The notes: generated by a model from the sequence alone, not told the origin. A DNA stretch of 9,153 nucleotides from Eubacteriales bacterium (GCA_029974855.1 JARKQO010000143.1:1-9153); one strand, 5' to 3'; positions 1 through 7,310 are shown, numbered from the stretch's first letter. Numbers and translations: made by a program.

Positions 1-1
1 C

Positions 2-199
2 GACAGCCTGTGGAAGTTCGTGCTGTATATCACCGGGCCCTTTAACCTGCTGAAATGGGTGGCCATCAGCATTGTGGGCACCATGATGTACAAACCCCTG
101 TCCCCCCTGCTCCACGGAAACGGCAAGGGAATCCGGCGGGGGGCCACGGGCGCAACGGCCCGGGTTCAACGCTCAGGGGAGGAAAAGGCGGAAAAATGA
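2..199 (+). CDS. C-terminal end of a membrane protein, probable ECF transporter S component (partial)
   Basis: The window opens inside this gene and only the last 65 codons are present, ending in TGA at 197-199. The visible part has a hydrophobic helix running through LYITGPFNLLKWVAISIVGT, then MMYKPLSPLLHG, then a polar basic/acidic tail rich in Gly, Arg and Glu. A final helix entered by GPFNLLKW and left by YKPLSPLLH resembles the C-terminus of riboflavin-type (RibU-like) substrate-binding S components of ECF vitamin transporters, which sit in the membrane and work with the shared EcfT/EcfA modules. The tail after LLHG is longer than I would expect. The stop overlaps the tsaE start by ATGA, so the two are probably co-transcribed. 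Family assignment rests on a short stretch; another small polytopic protein is possible. Confidence 0.55.
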   Translation, partial: DSLWKFVLYITGPFNLLKWVAISIVGTMMYKPLSPLLHGNGKGIRRGATGATARVQRSGEEKAEK

Positions 200-675
200 T
201 GCGTTATACCACCCAAAGCGCCGCCCAGACCCGGGCCTTGGGGCAGGCCCTGGCGGCCCAGCTTTGCCCCGGGGACGCGCTGCTGCTGTACGGGGATATG
301 GGGGCCGGAAAGAGCGAGCTGGCCCGAGGCGTCGCCCGGGGATTAGGGGTGCGGGAGACGGTGGCCAGCCCCACCTTTACCATCTTGCAGGTGTATGAAT
401 CGGGCCGGGTTCCCCTGTACCATTTCGACTGGTACCGGCTCCAGGACCCGGGGGAGCTGTACGAGCTGTCCATGGAGGAATACCTCCAGGGGGACGGGGT
501 GGCGGTGGTGGAATGGCCCCAGCGGGTCCCGGAGGCCATCCCTCCCCGGCACCTGATGGTGACGCTGACCCCCTTGGGGGAGGAAGCCCGGGAGGTCCTG
601 CTGGAGCCCATGGGGGGCTTCCGGGAACTGGATTCCCTCAGCTGGGAGGAACAAGGGAAGAAGGAGACCCATTGA
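196..675 (+). CDS. tsaE: tRNA threonylcarbamoyladenosine biosynthesis ATPase TsaE
   Basis: A 159-residue cytoplasmic ATPase of the TsaBDE complex that makes t6A37 on ANN-decoding tRNAs; TsaE binding and ATP hydrolysis drive turnover of the complex. The Walker A loop is GDMGAGKS at residues 33-40, followed by the family motifs SPTF (58-61), the Tyr-His-Phe-Asp-Trp-Tyr-Arg block (75-81) and VVEWP (104-108). Length is normal for the family. The reading frame is open upstream, but the start at 196 is preferred: it gives the family's usual short N-terminus, overlaps the upstream stop as ATGA, and lies 13 bases after AGGGGAGG (175-182). A second ATG follows at once at 199, closer to the usual spacing limit, so the protein may begin at either Met. 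It heads tsaE-tsaB-rimI, a common order in Firmicutes. Confidence 0.95.
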   Translation: MMRYTTQSAAQTRALGQALAAQLCPGDALLLYGDMGAGKSELARGVARGLGVRETVASPTFTILQVYESGRVPLYHFDWYRLQDPGELYELSMEEYLQGDGVAVVEWPQRVPEAIPPRHLMVTLTPLGEEAREVLLEPMGGFRELDSLSWEEQGKKETH

Positions 676-1388
676 ATTTGTTGGCAGTGGATACCTCGGG
701 CCCTGTGGCGGGGGTGGCGGTGCTCCGGCAGGGGCAGGTGGCCTACGAAGGGGCCGCCGTCAATTCCATGACCCATTCGGTAAGCCTCCTGCCCATGGTG
801 GAGGAGGCCCTTACCCGCAGCGGCCTGGACATTGGGGATATCGGCCTGTACGCGGCGGTGACGGGGCCCGGCTCCTTCACCGGGGTGCGCATCGGGGTGA
901 GCCTGATAAAGGGCATGGCCCACGGGGCGGGCAAGCCTTGCCTGGGGGTGGACGCTTTGGAGGCCCTGGCGGCGGGGGTGAGCCTGGAAGGCGCGCTGCT
1001 CTGCCCCATCCAGGACGCCCGGGCCGGCCAGGTGTACGGCGCGGCCTTCCGGGCCGGGATGCCTCCCCCCCGGGTCTTGGACAACCAAGCCCTGGAGCTG
1101 TCCTTGTTTGTGAAGGAATGCCTGGCGGTGGCCGGGCCCAGGGAACCCCTCTGCTTTCTGGGGGACGGGGTACTGAAATACCGGGCCGCTTTGGAGGCGC
1201 TGCTGGGGGAGCGGACCCGCTTTTTGCCAGCCCACCTCTCCTTTTTGCGTCCCGCCTCCGTGGCGGCGCTGGCCCAGGTCTATCAAAACCAAGCCGGAGA
1301 TTACCTGGCCCTCCAGCCTCAGTACCTGCGGGCTCCCCAGGCGGAGCGGGCCAGGAGCGCGGCCCTAGGGAAAGCGGGGCCCGCATGA
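672..1388 (+). CDS. tsaB: tRNA threonylcarbamoyladenosine biosynthesis protein TsaB (TTG start)
   Basis: A 238-residue protein of the ASKHA fold, the catalytically inactive partner that dimerises with TsaD (Kae1/Gcp) in t6A synthesis. The N-terminus NLLAVDTSGPVAGVAVL is the classic TsaB opening, and the family signature GPGSFTGVRIG lies at residues 65-75. Length is typical. There is no ATG at the right place. The best start is TTG at 672, which overlaps the tsaE stop (TTGA) and lies 5 bases after AAGGAG (661-666). TTG codons at 678 and 681 are alternatives, but they would shorten the conserved first strand. The frame is open further upstream inside tsaE; that extension is only the tsaE sequence read in another frame. 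The last codons overlap rimI by ATGA. tsaD is not in the window. Confidence 0.94.
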   Translation: MNLLAVDTSGPVAGVAVLRQGQVAYEGAAVNSMTHSVSLLPMVEEALTRSGLDIGDIGLYAAVTGPGSFTGVRIGVSLIKGMAHGAGKPCLGVDALEALAAGVSLEGALLCPIQDARAGQVYGAAFRAGMPPPRVLDNQALELSLFVKECLAVAGPREPLCFLGDGVLKYRAALEALLGERTRFLPAHLSFLRPASVAALAQVYQNQAGDYLALQPQYLRAPQAERARSAALGKAGPA

Positions 1389-1882
1389 TCCTAAAGGATG
1401 AAAAAGGCACCTGGCATATCCGGCGTATGACCGCCGGGGACGTGGACCAGGTTCACGCCCTGGAGGTCGCCACCTTCTCCACCCCTTGGAGCCGGGAGAG
1501 CTTTTTGGAGGAAATGGAAAAGAACAAATGCGCCCGGTATCTGGTGGCGGAGCTGGACGGGGAGATCGTAGCCTATGCCGGAGCCTGGATGATCTTTGAG
1601 GAAGGGCACATCACCAACGTGGCGGTGGCCCAGAGCCACAGGGGCAAGGGTCTGGGCAAGGCCATCACCCAGGCCTTGATGCAATACGCCGCCAATTTGG
1701 GGGTGCAGTACATGACCCTGGAGGTGCGCAAAAGCAACCTGACGGCCCAAAGCCTCTACCAAAGCCTGGGGTTTCTGGCCCTTGGGCTGCGCAAGCGCTA
1801 CTATGAGGACAACGGCGAGGACGCCCTGCTGATGGTGTGCCAGCACATGCCCCCGGTGCAGGAGGATTTTGAGGAAGCGTAA
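1385..1882 (+). CDS. rimI: GNAT N-acetyltransferase, ribosomal protein S18-alanine acetyltransferase RimI
   Basis: A 165-residue GNAT enzyme that transfers acetyl from acetyl-CoA to a protein N-terminus, classically Ala1 of ribosomal protein S18. The opening IRRMTAGDVDQVHALE (residues 12-27) and STPWSRESF (32-40) match RimI. The acetyl-CoA loop (Arg/Gln-x-x-Gly-x-Gly/Ala) is SHRGKGLG at 84-91, TLEVRKSN at 111-118 carries the conserved Glu and Asn, and RKRYYEDNGEDALLM at 136-150 is the characteristic C-terminal block with the active-site Tyr region. The ATG at 1385 overlaps the tsaB stop. RimI is often encoded beside t6A genes in bacteria and its range of protein substrates may be wider than S18. 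The unit ends at the hairpin 23 bases downstream. Confidence 0.93.
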   Translation: MILKDEKGTWHIRRMTAGDVDQVHALEVATFSTPWSRESFLEEMEKNKCARYLVAELDGEIVAYAGAWMIFEEGHITNVAVAQSHRGKGLGKAITQALMQYAANLGVQYMTLEVRKSNLTAQSLYQSLGFLALGLRKRYYEDNGEDALLMVCQHMPPVQEDFEEA

Positions 1883-1904
1883 GCCCAAAGCCGGCGCATC
1901 GGCC

Positions 1905-1954
1905 AGAAACCCCCAAGGCCCGTTCCATCACGGCCCTGGGGGTTTCTTTCTCTT
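1905..1954 (+). terminator. Rho-independent terminator after rimI
   Basis: Arms 1905-1920 (AGAAACCCCCAAGGCC) and 1932-1947 (GGCCCTGGGGGTTTCT) pair at 15 of 16 positions around an 11-base loop, followed on the plus strand by the pyrimidine-rich tail TTCTCTT. It ends the tsaE-tsaB-rimI unit. The minus-strand xdh operon converges on it from 1971. Read that way the hairpin also forms, but its tail (GGCC) lacks a U run, so ending the minus-strand transcript here is possible but less well supported. Confidence 0.82.
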
Positions 1955-1970
1955 ACGGAAAAATCCTATT

Positions 1971-2456
1971 TTATTCCTTCCCTACCGCCTTGTGGGTCTC
2001 GTTCACCACCCGCTCCACAGCGTTGAGGATGTTCTGGTACCCGGTGCAGCGGCACAAATGCCCGGAAATCAGCTTGCGCAGCTCGTCCCGGGTGTAGAGC
2101 TTGCCGGTGCCCACGATTTCCACGGCGGTCATGATGAGGCCCGGGGTGCAGAAGCCGCACTGCACGGCGGCCTCCTCCACAAAGGCCTTCTGCACGGGGT
2201 TCAGCTCCCCGTTAGGGCCCAGCAAACCCTCCACGGTGAGGATGCTTCTGCCCTGGGCCCATACCGTCAGGTAAATGCAGCTGTCAATGGACTTCCCGTC
2301 CACCAGCACCGTGCAGGCCCCGCATTCCCCCACCTCGCAGCCCTTTTTGACGCTGGTGAGGCCCAGCCGCTTGCGGAGGGTGTCCGCCAAAGATTCCCGC
2401 TCGTCTATCGCAACCTCGGTGAGCTTGCCGTTCACCGTGAAATGAATGATTTTCAT
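1971..2456 (-). CDS. xdhC: Xanthine dehydrogenase-type hydroxylase, 2Fe-2S subunit
   Basis: A 161-residue small subunit that relays electrons from the molybdenum site to FAD in a heterotrimeric molybdenum hydroxylase. Two 2Fe-2S clusters are visible. The N-terminal plant-ferredoxin-type cluster uses Cys40, 45, 48 and 60 (GCEVGECGACTV). The C-terminal helical domain uses Cys100, 103, 135 and 137 (QCGFCTPG and HLCRCTGYQNI). All eight cysteines are present and the length is close to Escherichia coli XdhC (about 159). It is the last gene of the operon and overlaps xdhB by ATGA at 2453-2456, suggesting translational coupling. The name follows E. coli usage; this is the structural subunit, not the unrelated XdhC chaperone. 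Substrate cannot be read from this subunit. Confidence 0.95.
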   Translation of the reverse strand: MKIIHFTVNGKLTEVAIDERESLADTLRKRLGLTSVKKGCEVGECGACTVLVDGKSIDSCIYLTVWAQGRSILTVEGLLGPNGELNPVQKAFVEEAAVQCGFCTPGLIMTAVEIVGTGKLYTRDELRKLISGHLCRCTGYQNILNAVERVVNETHKAVGKE

Positions 2457-3331
2457 TTTGCCTCGCCTCCCCCGTTGATGATGGCCTGGGCCAACGCTCT
2501 GCCGGGAAGCTCCCGTACCAGCTGCTGGCGGAACTCCTTGCTGGCGCGCCAGCTGGTGCGGGGGTTCACCTCGCCCAAAGCGGTTTCGCCAAAGAGCTTC
2601 CGGGTTTTCTCATCAGGCTCCCGGCCGGTAATGGCCTGCTCCGCCCCCCGGCAGCGCACGGGCACCGGCCCGGCCACACCGAAGGCCAGCCGCACGTCCG
2701 CGATTTTTCCGCCCTCCAGGCGCACATGCACGGCGCAGCCCAAGGTGGCAATGTCCATGGCGTTGCGCATGGCGTACTTGATGTAGTGGCCGCTGAAGCC
2801 CTCGTAGTCCTCTTTCGCCACCAAAATTTTGGTCAGCAGCTCCCCGTGGATCAGATGGACTTTGCCGGGGCCCGCGTAGAACTCCTCCAGCTTTACCCGG
2901 CGCACGCCGTTAAGGCTGGTGATTTCCAGCTGGGCGTTCAGGGCCACCAGCATGGGGGCGCTATCCGCGCTGGTAACGCCGTTGCAGACGTTGCCCCCAA
3001 TGGTGCCGATGTTGCGCAGCTGGGGTCCTCCCGCCTGGTCCACCGCCTCCCCCAAGGCGGGCAGATATTTGCGGATCAGGGGATGCTCCGCCACCTCGCT
3101 GAAGGTATTCCCCGGGCCGATGGCGATGGCCCCGTCCGTTTCCATGGTTACGCCCTTTAAGGATTCAATGCCGTGGATGCTCACCAAGGAGCAGCCCGCC
3201 AGCTTCCCCTCCCGGATTTTGATCAGCACGTCGCTGCCCCCGGCGATAACCACGGCTTTCTCGTCTGCGGCCAAGGCGGCCAGCGCCTCGGGGACGCTGC
3301 CGGTTGTGACAATCTTTTCAATATCGTACAT
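2453..3331 (-). CDS. xdhB: Xanthine dehydrogenase-type hydroxylase, FAD-binding subunit
   Basis: A 292-residue flavoprotein of the CO dehydrogenase FAD-binding family, the medium subunit that passes electrons from the iron-sulfur clusters to NAD+ or another acceptor. The FAD-contacting loops are VIAGGSDVLIKIR at 28-40 and LRNIGTIGGNVCNG at 105-118, with SADSAPMLVALNA (121-133) after them. The C-terminal domain (about 180-292) contains the usual IKYAMRNAMDIATLGCAV block. Length equals that of E. coli XdhB. The ATG at 3329-3331 follows an AAGGAGGGG Shine-Dalgarno and begins 16 bases after the xdhA stop; its own TGA overlaps the xdhC start. Intact, with no frameshift. The electron acceptor is not deducible. 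Confidence 0.94.
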   Translation of the reverse strand: MYDIEKIVTTGSVPEALAALAADEKAVVIAGGSDVLIKIREGKLAGCSLVSIHGIESLKGVTMETDGAIAIGPGNTFSEVAEHPLIRKYLPALGEAVDQAGGPQLRNIGTIGGNVCNGVTSADSAPMLVALNAQLEITSLNGVRRVKLEEFYAGPGKVHLIHGELLTKILVAKEDYEGFSGHYIKYAMRNAMDIATLGCAVHVRLEGGKIADVRLAFGVAGPVPVRCRGAEQAITGREPDEKTRKLFGETALGEVNPRTSWRASKEFRQQLVRELPGRALAQAIINGGGEAK

Positions 3332-3347
3332 GCCCTGTCCCCTCCTT

Positions 3348-5633
3348 TCAGTCGATCAGGCCCGCGGCCTTAAAGTGTGCCACCAGCTTTTGCGGGGTCA
3401 AAGGCAGGCTGTTCACCGCCACCCCCGTGGCGTGCAAAAGGGCGTTGCGCAGGGCCGGGGCGCCGGGGATGGCCGGGGGCTCGCCCAAGGACTTATTGCC
3501 ATAGGGCCCGGAGGGGTCCACCGTCTCCACGAACTCCGCCGCCAGCTCCGGGGTGTCCAAAGCCGTGGGCAGCTTGTAGTCCAGCAGGTTGTCGTTCAGC
3601 AGCCGGGCCTTGTCGTCAAAGAGCAGCTGCTCCGCCAGGGCATAGCCCAGTCCCATGCTCATGCCGCCGTGGACCTGGGCCTGGGCCAGCTTGGGGTTGA
3701 TCAGCACGCCGCTGTCGTGGACGTTGATGATGTCCACCACCTGAATCTTCCCCAGGGGGATGTCCACTTCGATTTCCGCAAAGCAGACCCCGAAAGAGAA
3801 GGTGTTGTCCTTGCATTGGAAGGTGGTTTCGGCGGTGATGTGGGTCTGGTTGTTCAGGCTGTAGAAGGCCTCCATGGCCACGTCCTCCAGACGGATAGCC
3901 TCCCGGCCGTCCTTGCCCAGAATTCTGCCCTCCACCAAATCCAGCTCCTGGGGCTCGCACCGCAGCATCCCCGCAGCGTAGGAGAGCACCTTCTCCTTGA
4001 ACGCCTCAGCGGTCTGCTTGATGGCCATGCCCGTCACATAGGTCTGGCGGGAGGCGTAGGCCCCGGTGTCAAAGGGAGCCACGTCCGTATCCTGGGCGGA
4101 TACGATGTGCACGTTCTCCGGGAGAAGCCCTAAGGTTTCGGCGGCCATCTGCGTAAACACCGTGTCCCCGCCCTGGCCGATTTCCGTGGCGCCCAGCTGC
4201 AGCTGTACGGAGCCATCCTGGTTCAGCACGATGCGGCAGGAGGCGGTTTCTAAGGAGATGGGGTACACCCCTGTCTTGTAGCAGAAAATAGCCATGCCCA
4301 CGCCCCGGCGCAGAGGGCCGGTCTGGTTCTGGTAGGCCTTTCGCTTCTCGTCCCAGCGGATGTACTCCCGGCCCTTTTCTATGCATTCCGCCAAGCCGCT
4401 GGAATAGCAGGTGATGCCCGTGGTTTTGTCCACGAAGCCCAGCTTCATGTGGTTCTTCTTGCGGATGTCGATGGGGTCGATGCCCAGCCGCAGGGCCAGG
4501 TCGTCCATGTGGGATTCCAGGGCGAAGATGGCTTGGGGGATGCCGTAGCCCCGCATGGCCCCGCCGGAGGCGATGTTGGTGTACACCGTCCGGGCCCGGA
4601 GCTCCAGGGCCTTTTCGTCCTGGTAGATCATCTTGAACTCGTTCATAGCGTTCATGATGATGGCATGGCCGTGGGAGGCGTAGCCCCCCTGGTTGGAAAT
4701 GGCGTCCACCTTCCGGCCCAGGAGGCGGCCGTCCTTGTCCACGGCGGAGGTAATATCAAAGCTGATGGCATGGCGGGTACGGGTGCCGGACATGGTTTCC
4801 TCCCGGGAGAGCTCCAGCTTCACGGGCCGGCCCCCCAGCATGTAGGTGAGCCAAGCGTTCAGGGGCTCGTAGAGCACCTCCTGCTTGTTGCCGAAGCCGC
4901 CGCCGATGTAGGGCTTGATCACGCGGATCTTGCCCCAGGGCAGCCCTGTGGCCTGGCCCGCCACCCGGCGCACGATGTGGGGAATCTGGGTGGAGGACAC
5001 GATGACGATGCGCCCCTTCTCCATGTAGGCGTAGGACACCGGCACCTCGATATGGCAGTGCTGCACCGCGGAGGTCTCGTAGTGGTCCTTGTGCACTAAG
5101 GCCGCACCCTGGGCCGCCTCCTCAAAGGACATCTCCGCGATGTGAAGGGTGGTCTTCTTGAGGATGTTGCCGGGGTAGCCCTCATGCAGCTGGGGCGCGC
5201 CCTCCGCCATGGCCTGCTCAGGGGTCACCAAGGCCGGGTACTCCTCATACTCCACCTTGATCAGCCGGGCCGCCCGGGCCGCCGCCACCTCGTCCTCGGC
5301 CACCACCACGGCGATGTCGTCCCCGTGGATGCGCACCCGCTGGTTCAGCAGCCGCCTGTCCCGTACGTCCTGGTGGTCCGGGTCCGTGGACCAGGGGTGC
5401 CCTGCCGTGGGGAAGTCGATCTTGGGCGCGTCAAAGCAGGTGAAAATCTTCACCACACCCGGCACCTTCCCGGCTTCCTCCAGGTCAAACCCCTTCACCA
5501 GCCCGTTGGCGATGGTGCTGCGCAACACCTTGGCCACCAGGATGCCCGGAGCCGCCAGATCGTCGGTGTACATGGCGCGGCCTGTAACCTTGTCGTACGC
5601 ATCCACCCGAAGGATGCTCTTTCCAACGCTCAT
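3348..5633 (-). CDS. xdhA: Xanthine dehydrogenase-type hydroxylase, molybdopterin-binding catalytic subunit
   Basis: A 761-residue large subunit carrying the molybdenum site where a purine ring carbon is hydroxylated with water. The N-terminal hammerhead domain (about 1-130, with DKVTGRAMYTDD at 14-25) is followed by the molybdopterin domains: GGGFGNKQE (244-252), GGAMRGYG (357-364, Arg361 matching the substrate-orienting Arg of xanthine oxidases), GATEIGQGGDT (481-491) and KSLGEPPAIP (714-723, Glu718 matching the catalytic base). Close agreement with E. coli XdhA throughout includes Gln251 where mammalian enzymes have Glu. There is no in-frame TGA; selenium in selenium-dependent hydroxylases is a cofactor ligand, not selenocysteine. 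The start is preceded by GGGAGGG with good spacing. A gap of about 108 bases separates it from guaD, with no convincing terminator. Purine hydroxylase is well supported; the exact substrate is inferred from guaD. Confidence 0.92.
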   Translation of the reverse strand: MSVGKSILRVDAYDKVTGRAMYTDDLAAPGILVAKVLRSTIANGLVKGFDLEEAGKVPGVVKIFTCFDAPKIDFPTAGHPWSTDPDHQDVRDRRLLNQRVRIHGDDIAVVVAEDEVAAARAARLIKVEYEEYPALVTPEQAMAEGAPQLHEGYPGNILKKTTLHIAEMSFEEAAQGAALVHKDHYETSAVQHCHIEVPVSYAYMEKGRIVIVSSTQIPHIVRRVAGQATGLPWGKIRVIKPYIGGGFGNKQEVLYEPLNAWLTYMLGGRPVKLELSREETMSGTRTRHAISFDITSAVDKDGRLLGRKVDAISNQGGYASHGHAIIMNAMNEFKMIYQDEKALELRARTVYTNIASGGAMRGYGIPQAIFALESHMDDLALRLGIDPIDIRKKNHMKLGFVDKTTGITCYSSGLAECIEKGREYIRWDEKRKAYQNQTGPLRRGVGMAIFCYKTGVYPISLETASCRIVLNQDGSVQLQLGATEIGQGGDTVFTQMAAETLGLLPENVHIVSAQDTDVAPFDTGAYASRQTYVTGMAIKQTAEAFKEKVLSYAAGMLRCEPQELDLVEGRILGKDGREAIRLEDVAMEAFYSLNNQTHITAETTFQCKDNTFSFGVCFAEIEVDIPLGKIQVVDIINVHDSGVLINPKLAQAQVHGGMSMGLGYALAEQLLFDDKARLLNDNLLDYKLPTALDTPELAAEFVETVDPSGPYGNKSLGEPPAIPGAPALRNALLHATGVAVNSLPLTPQKLVAHFKAAGLID

Positions 5634-5741
5634 TGTGGTTCCCTCCCTTTCCCTCGCTCAGGGCATTCGCTCTATGCTGTGCCCGTTCCTTCATGCATTC
5701 GTCTGTTTTTCCCATGGAACACGGTCCATTCCGGCGCCGGA

Positions 5742-7016
5742 CTAGAACAACCGCTCCCCCCGGACGAACTTGTGCTGAATCTGCCTCTCGTCGGACAGGT
5801 AGATCACCCGGGCCAGCCGGTCCTCCAGGTCCTGGGCGCAGAGGGTATCCAAGGCGCTGTCGTCCAGGACCAAGGCGTCCATCTCGTACCCCTCCTCAAA
5901 GGAGCCCACCTTGCCAAAGAACGCGCCGCCGCCCCGGGTGCCCAGGTAGAAGGCTTCCGCCACGGTGAGGGGGGCCCCAGCCCCGTCCACCAGCCGCCAG
6001 CGCAGCTTGGATACCTGGATGGCATCCGCCATGGCCCGGAAAATGGAGGGGTGCGCGCCTCCCGCCACGTCGCTGCCCAGGCCCACGGACAGCCCCTGCC
6101 CCAGGTACTCCCGGACGGGAGCGATGCCCGAGGCCAGGTTGGTGTTGGACTGGGGGCAATGGGCCACGAAGGTGCCGCAATCCTTCATCAGCTGGGTTTC
6201 CTCCGGGTCGCACCAAACGCAATGAGCCATTACCGTGCGCCGCCCATGAGCGATGACTCCGCAGCGGGCGTAGGCGTCGGCATAGCTGCGGCTGGCGGGG
6301 CAAAGCTCCCGGACCCAGTCGCACTCCTTGGGGTTCTCGCTGAGGTGGGATTGCAGCGGCAGGCCCCTTTCCCCTTGCAAGGCCGCCAGGCCCTCCATCA
6401 GGGAATCCGCGCAGCTGGGGATGAACCGGGGGGTAAGGATGGGCTGGGTCCGGGAGAATTTTCCCTGAACATGCTCCAGCCACAGCCGGGTATCCGCCAG
6501 GGACTGCTCCCAGCTTTTCTCCACCAGGGATTCCGGCGCGTTGCGGTCCATGTTTACCTTGCCCACCATGGTGATGAGCCCGGTTTCCTCCAGCATCTCC
6601 ATCAGCAGCTCCGTGGCGGGCAGGTGCACCGTGGCAAAGAGGATGGACCGGGTGTTGGGGCCCCGGCGCAGCTCCGCCACCACCTTGCCGTACTGGGTCC
6701 GGGCGTACTCCTGGTCCCCGTAGCGGCTTTCCTCGGGGAAGGTGTAGGTGTTCAGCCAGTCCAGCAGCTCCAAATCCATGCCCAGGGCCCGGTAGGCATA
6801 TTGGGGCGCGTGCATGTGCAGATCCACCAGGCCGGGAAGGATCAGCCTGCCGGAGCAGTCCACCGGGGGCAGCTCCGCAAAGGCCTCCGGAAGCTGGGCA
6901 AACACGCCCCGGCACACCCCGTCCACGCATACCACATAACCGCCCGGCACAGTGAGAAGTTCATTTTTCCCCCTGCTGTCGCAGATATCCCCTTTGAGCA
7001 CAAAACTCCGGTTCAT
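5742..7016 (-). CDS. guaD: Guanine deaminase
   Basis: A 424-residue cytoplasmic amidohydrolase converting guanine to xanthine and ammonia with one bound zinc. Metal and active-site motifs are all present: HMH at 67-69 in LPGLVDLHMHAPQ, the guanine-deaminase hallmark PRFIPSC (196-202), His224 in QSHLSEN, His265 in MAHCVW and Asp316 in GLGSD. The frame is open to 7211, but the ATG at 7014-7016 is preferred. It follows GGGGAGGA with about 10 bases spacing and gives the normal family N-terminus, while a longer start would translate through the riboswitch. It is first in an operon with xdhA-xdhB-xdhC, so its product xanthine is the expected substrate of the enzyme encoded downstream. Expression is likely controlled by the aptamer at 7135-7197. 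Confidence 0.95.
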   Translation of the reverse strand: MNRSFVLKGDICDSRGKNELLTVPGGYVVCVDGVCRGVFAQLPEAFAELPPVDCSGRLILPGLVDLHMHAPQYAYRALGMDLELLDWLNTYTFPEESRYGDQEYARTQYGKVVAELRRGPNTRSILFATVHLPATELLMEMLEETGLITMVGKVNMDRNAPESLVEKSWEQSLADTRLWLEHVQGKFSRTQPILTPRFIPSCADSLMEGLAALQGERGLPLQSHLSENPKECDWVRELCPASRSYADAYARCGVIAHGRRTVMAHCVWCDPEETQLMKDCGTFVAHCPQSNTNLASGIAPVREYLGQGLSVGLGSDVAGGAHPSIFRAMADAIQVSKLRWRLVDGAGAPLTVAEAFYLGTRGGGAFFGKVGSFEEGYEMDALVLDDSALDTLCAQDLEDRLARVIYLSDERQIQHKFVRGERLF

Positions 7017-7102
7017 CCCTCGGGTCCTCCCCTTTGCCTCACCCGGGTCCCCTGCCCTGCCTTTGGGTGAGCGAATTTGCTGCAATCTATGCCAAAATGG
7101 CC

Positions 7103-7143
7103 GCCCATAAACCTTCTCACCTTTCAAGAGAAGACTTATAGAC
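7103..7143 (-). promoter_or_regulatory. Expression-platform hairpin competing with the aptamer P1 helix
   Basis: In the guaD leader RNA, 7143 down to 7128 (GUCUAUAAGUCUUCUC) can pair with 7118 down to 7103 (GAGAAGGUUUAUGGGC) over 16 consecutive pairs, four of them G-U, around a 9-base loop. The 5' arm contains J3/1 and the whole 3' strand of P1, so this hairpin and a ligand-stabilised aptamer exclude each other. That is the layout of purine ON switches such as B. subtilis pbuE. The sequence after the hairpin is GGCCAUUUUGGC, with only a short U run five bases away, so it is at best a weak terminator. Control could instead act on translation or elongation. Confidence 0.65.
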
Positions 7144-7197
7144 AACCATTCACGGTGGTTGGTAGACACGTCCGACCAGATCTCGGACCTATATAAG
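7135..7197 (-). promoter_or_regulatory. Purine (guanine-type) riboswitch aptamer in the guaD leader
   Basis: Read 5' to 3' on the minus strand, a complete purine aptamer is visible. P1 is CUUAUA/UAUAAG (7197-7192 with 7140-7135), J1/2 is UAG, P2 is GUCCGA/UCGGAC with a 7-base L2 GAUCUGG, J2/3 is GUGUCUACC, P3 is CAACCA/UGGUUG with a 7-base L3 CCGUGAA, and J3/1 is UC. In B. subtilis xpt numbering the ligand contacts U22, U47, U51 and C74 are all kept. C74 (position 7141) predicts guanine, hypoxanthine or xanthine rather than adenine. The L2 GG and L3 CC that make the kissing loops are kept. Departures from xpt are G24, G48, U73, one fewer P2 pair, and C35/G64 in place of the A35/A64 loop contact. 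It lies about 120 bases before the guaD start. Confidence 0.88.
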
Positions 7198-7231
7198 CCA
7201 CAAATATGCAATTAGTCCTTTGTACAGTTTT

Positions 7232-7260
7232 ACCATAGCATATGGGAGCGAAAATGTCAA
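7232..7260 (-). promoter_or_regulatory. Promoter of the guaD-xdhABC operon
   Basis: A sigma-A-type promoter on the minus strand: -35 TTGACA (7260-7255, perfect), 17-base spacer, and -10 TATGGT (7237-7232) preceded by TGC, an extended -10. Transcription would start near 7225, about 28 bases before the riboswitch aptamer, which is a normal leader layout. The -10 lies in a small inverted repeat, CCATA-GCA-TATGG on the plus strand (7233-7245). Confidence 0.8.
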
Positions 7261-7310
7261 CGGGAAAAAACGGAGGTCAGTCCAACCCTAAACGGCAATC
7301 CGATCCCCCG

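Noticed and set aside
204..1292. Long minus-strand open frame opposite tsaE and tsaB
   Set aside because: Composition is driven by GC-rich reverse-strand reading of two well-conserved genes; no recognisable domain, and it spans gene boundaries.
3348..5633. Selenocysteine in XdhA
   Set aside because: The frame has no internal TGA; selenium in selenium-dependent hydroxylases is a cofactor ligand, so no recoding is needed.
5634..5741. Possible terminator or second promoter between guaD and xdhA
   Set aside because: There is a CCGGCGCCGG palindrome and a weak ATGGA/TCCAT hairpin, but no U run on the minus strand and no convincing promoter boxes; read-through as one operon is the simpler reading.
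5142..7070. Plus-strand open frame of 642 codons opposite xdhA and guaD
   Set aside because: It is antisense to two conserved enzymes, His/Gly/Pro/Gln-rich and without domain features; long shadow frames are common at this GC content.
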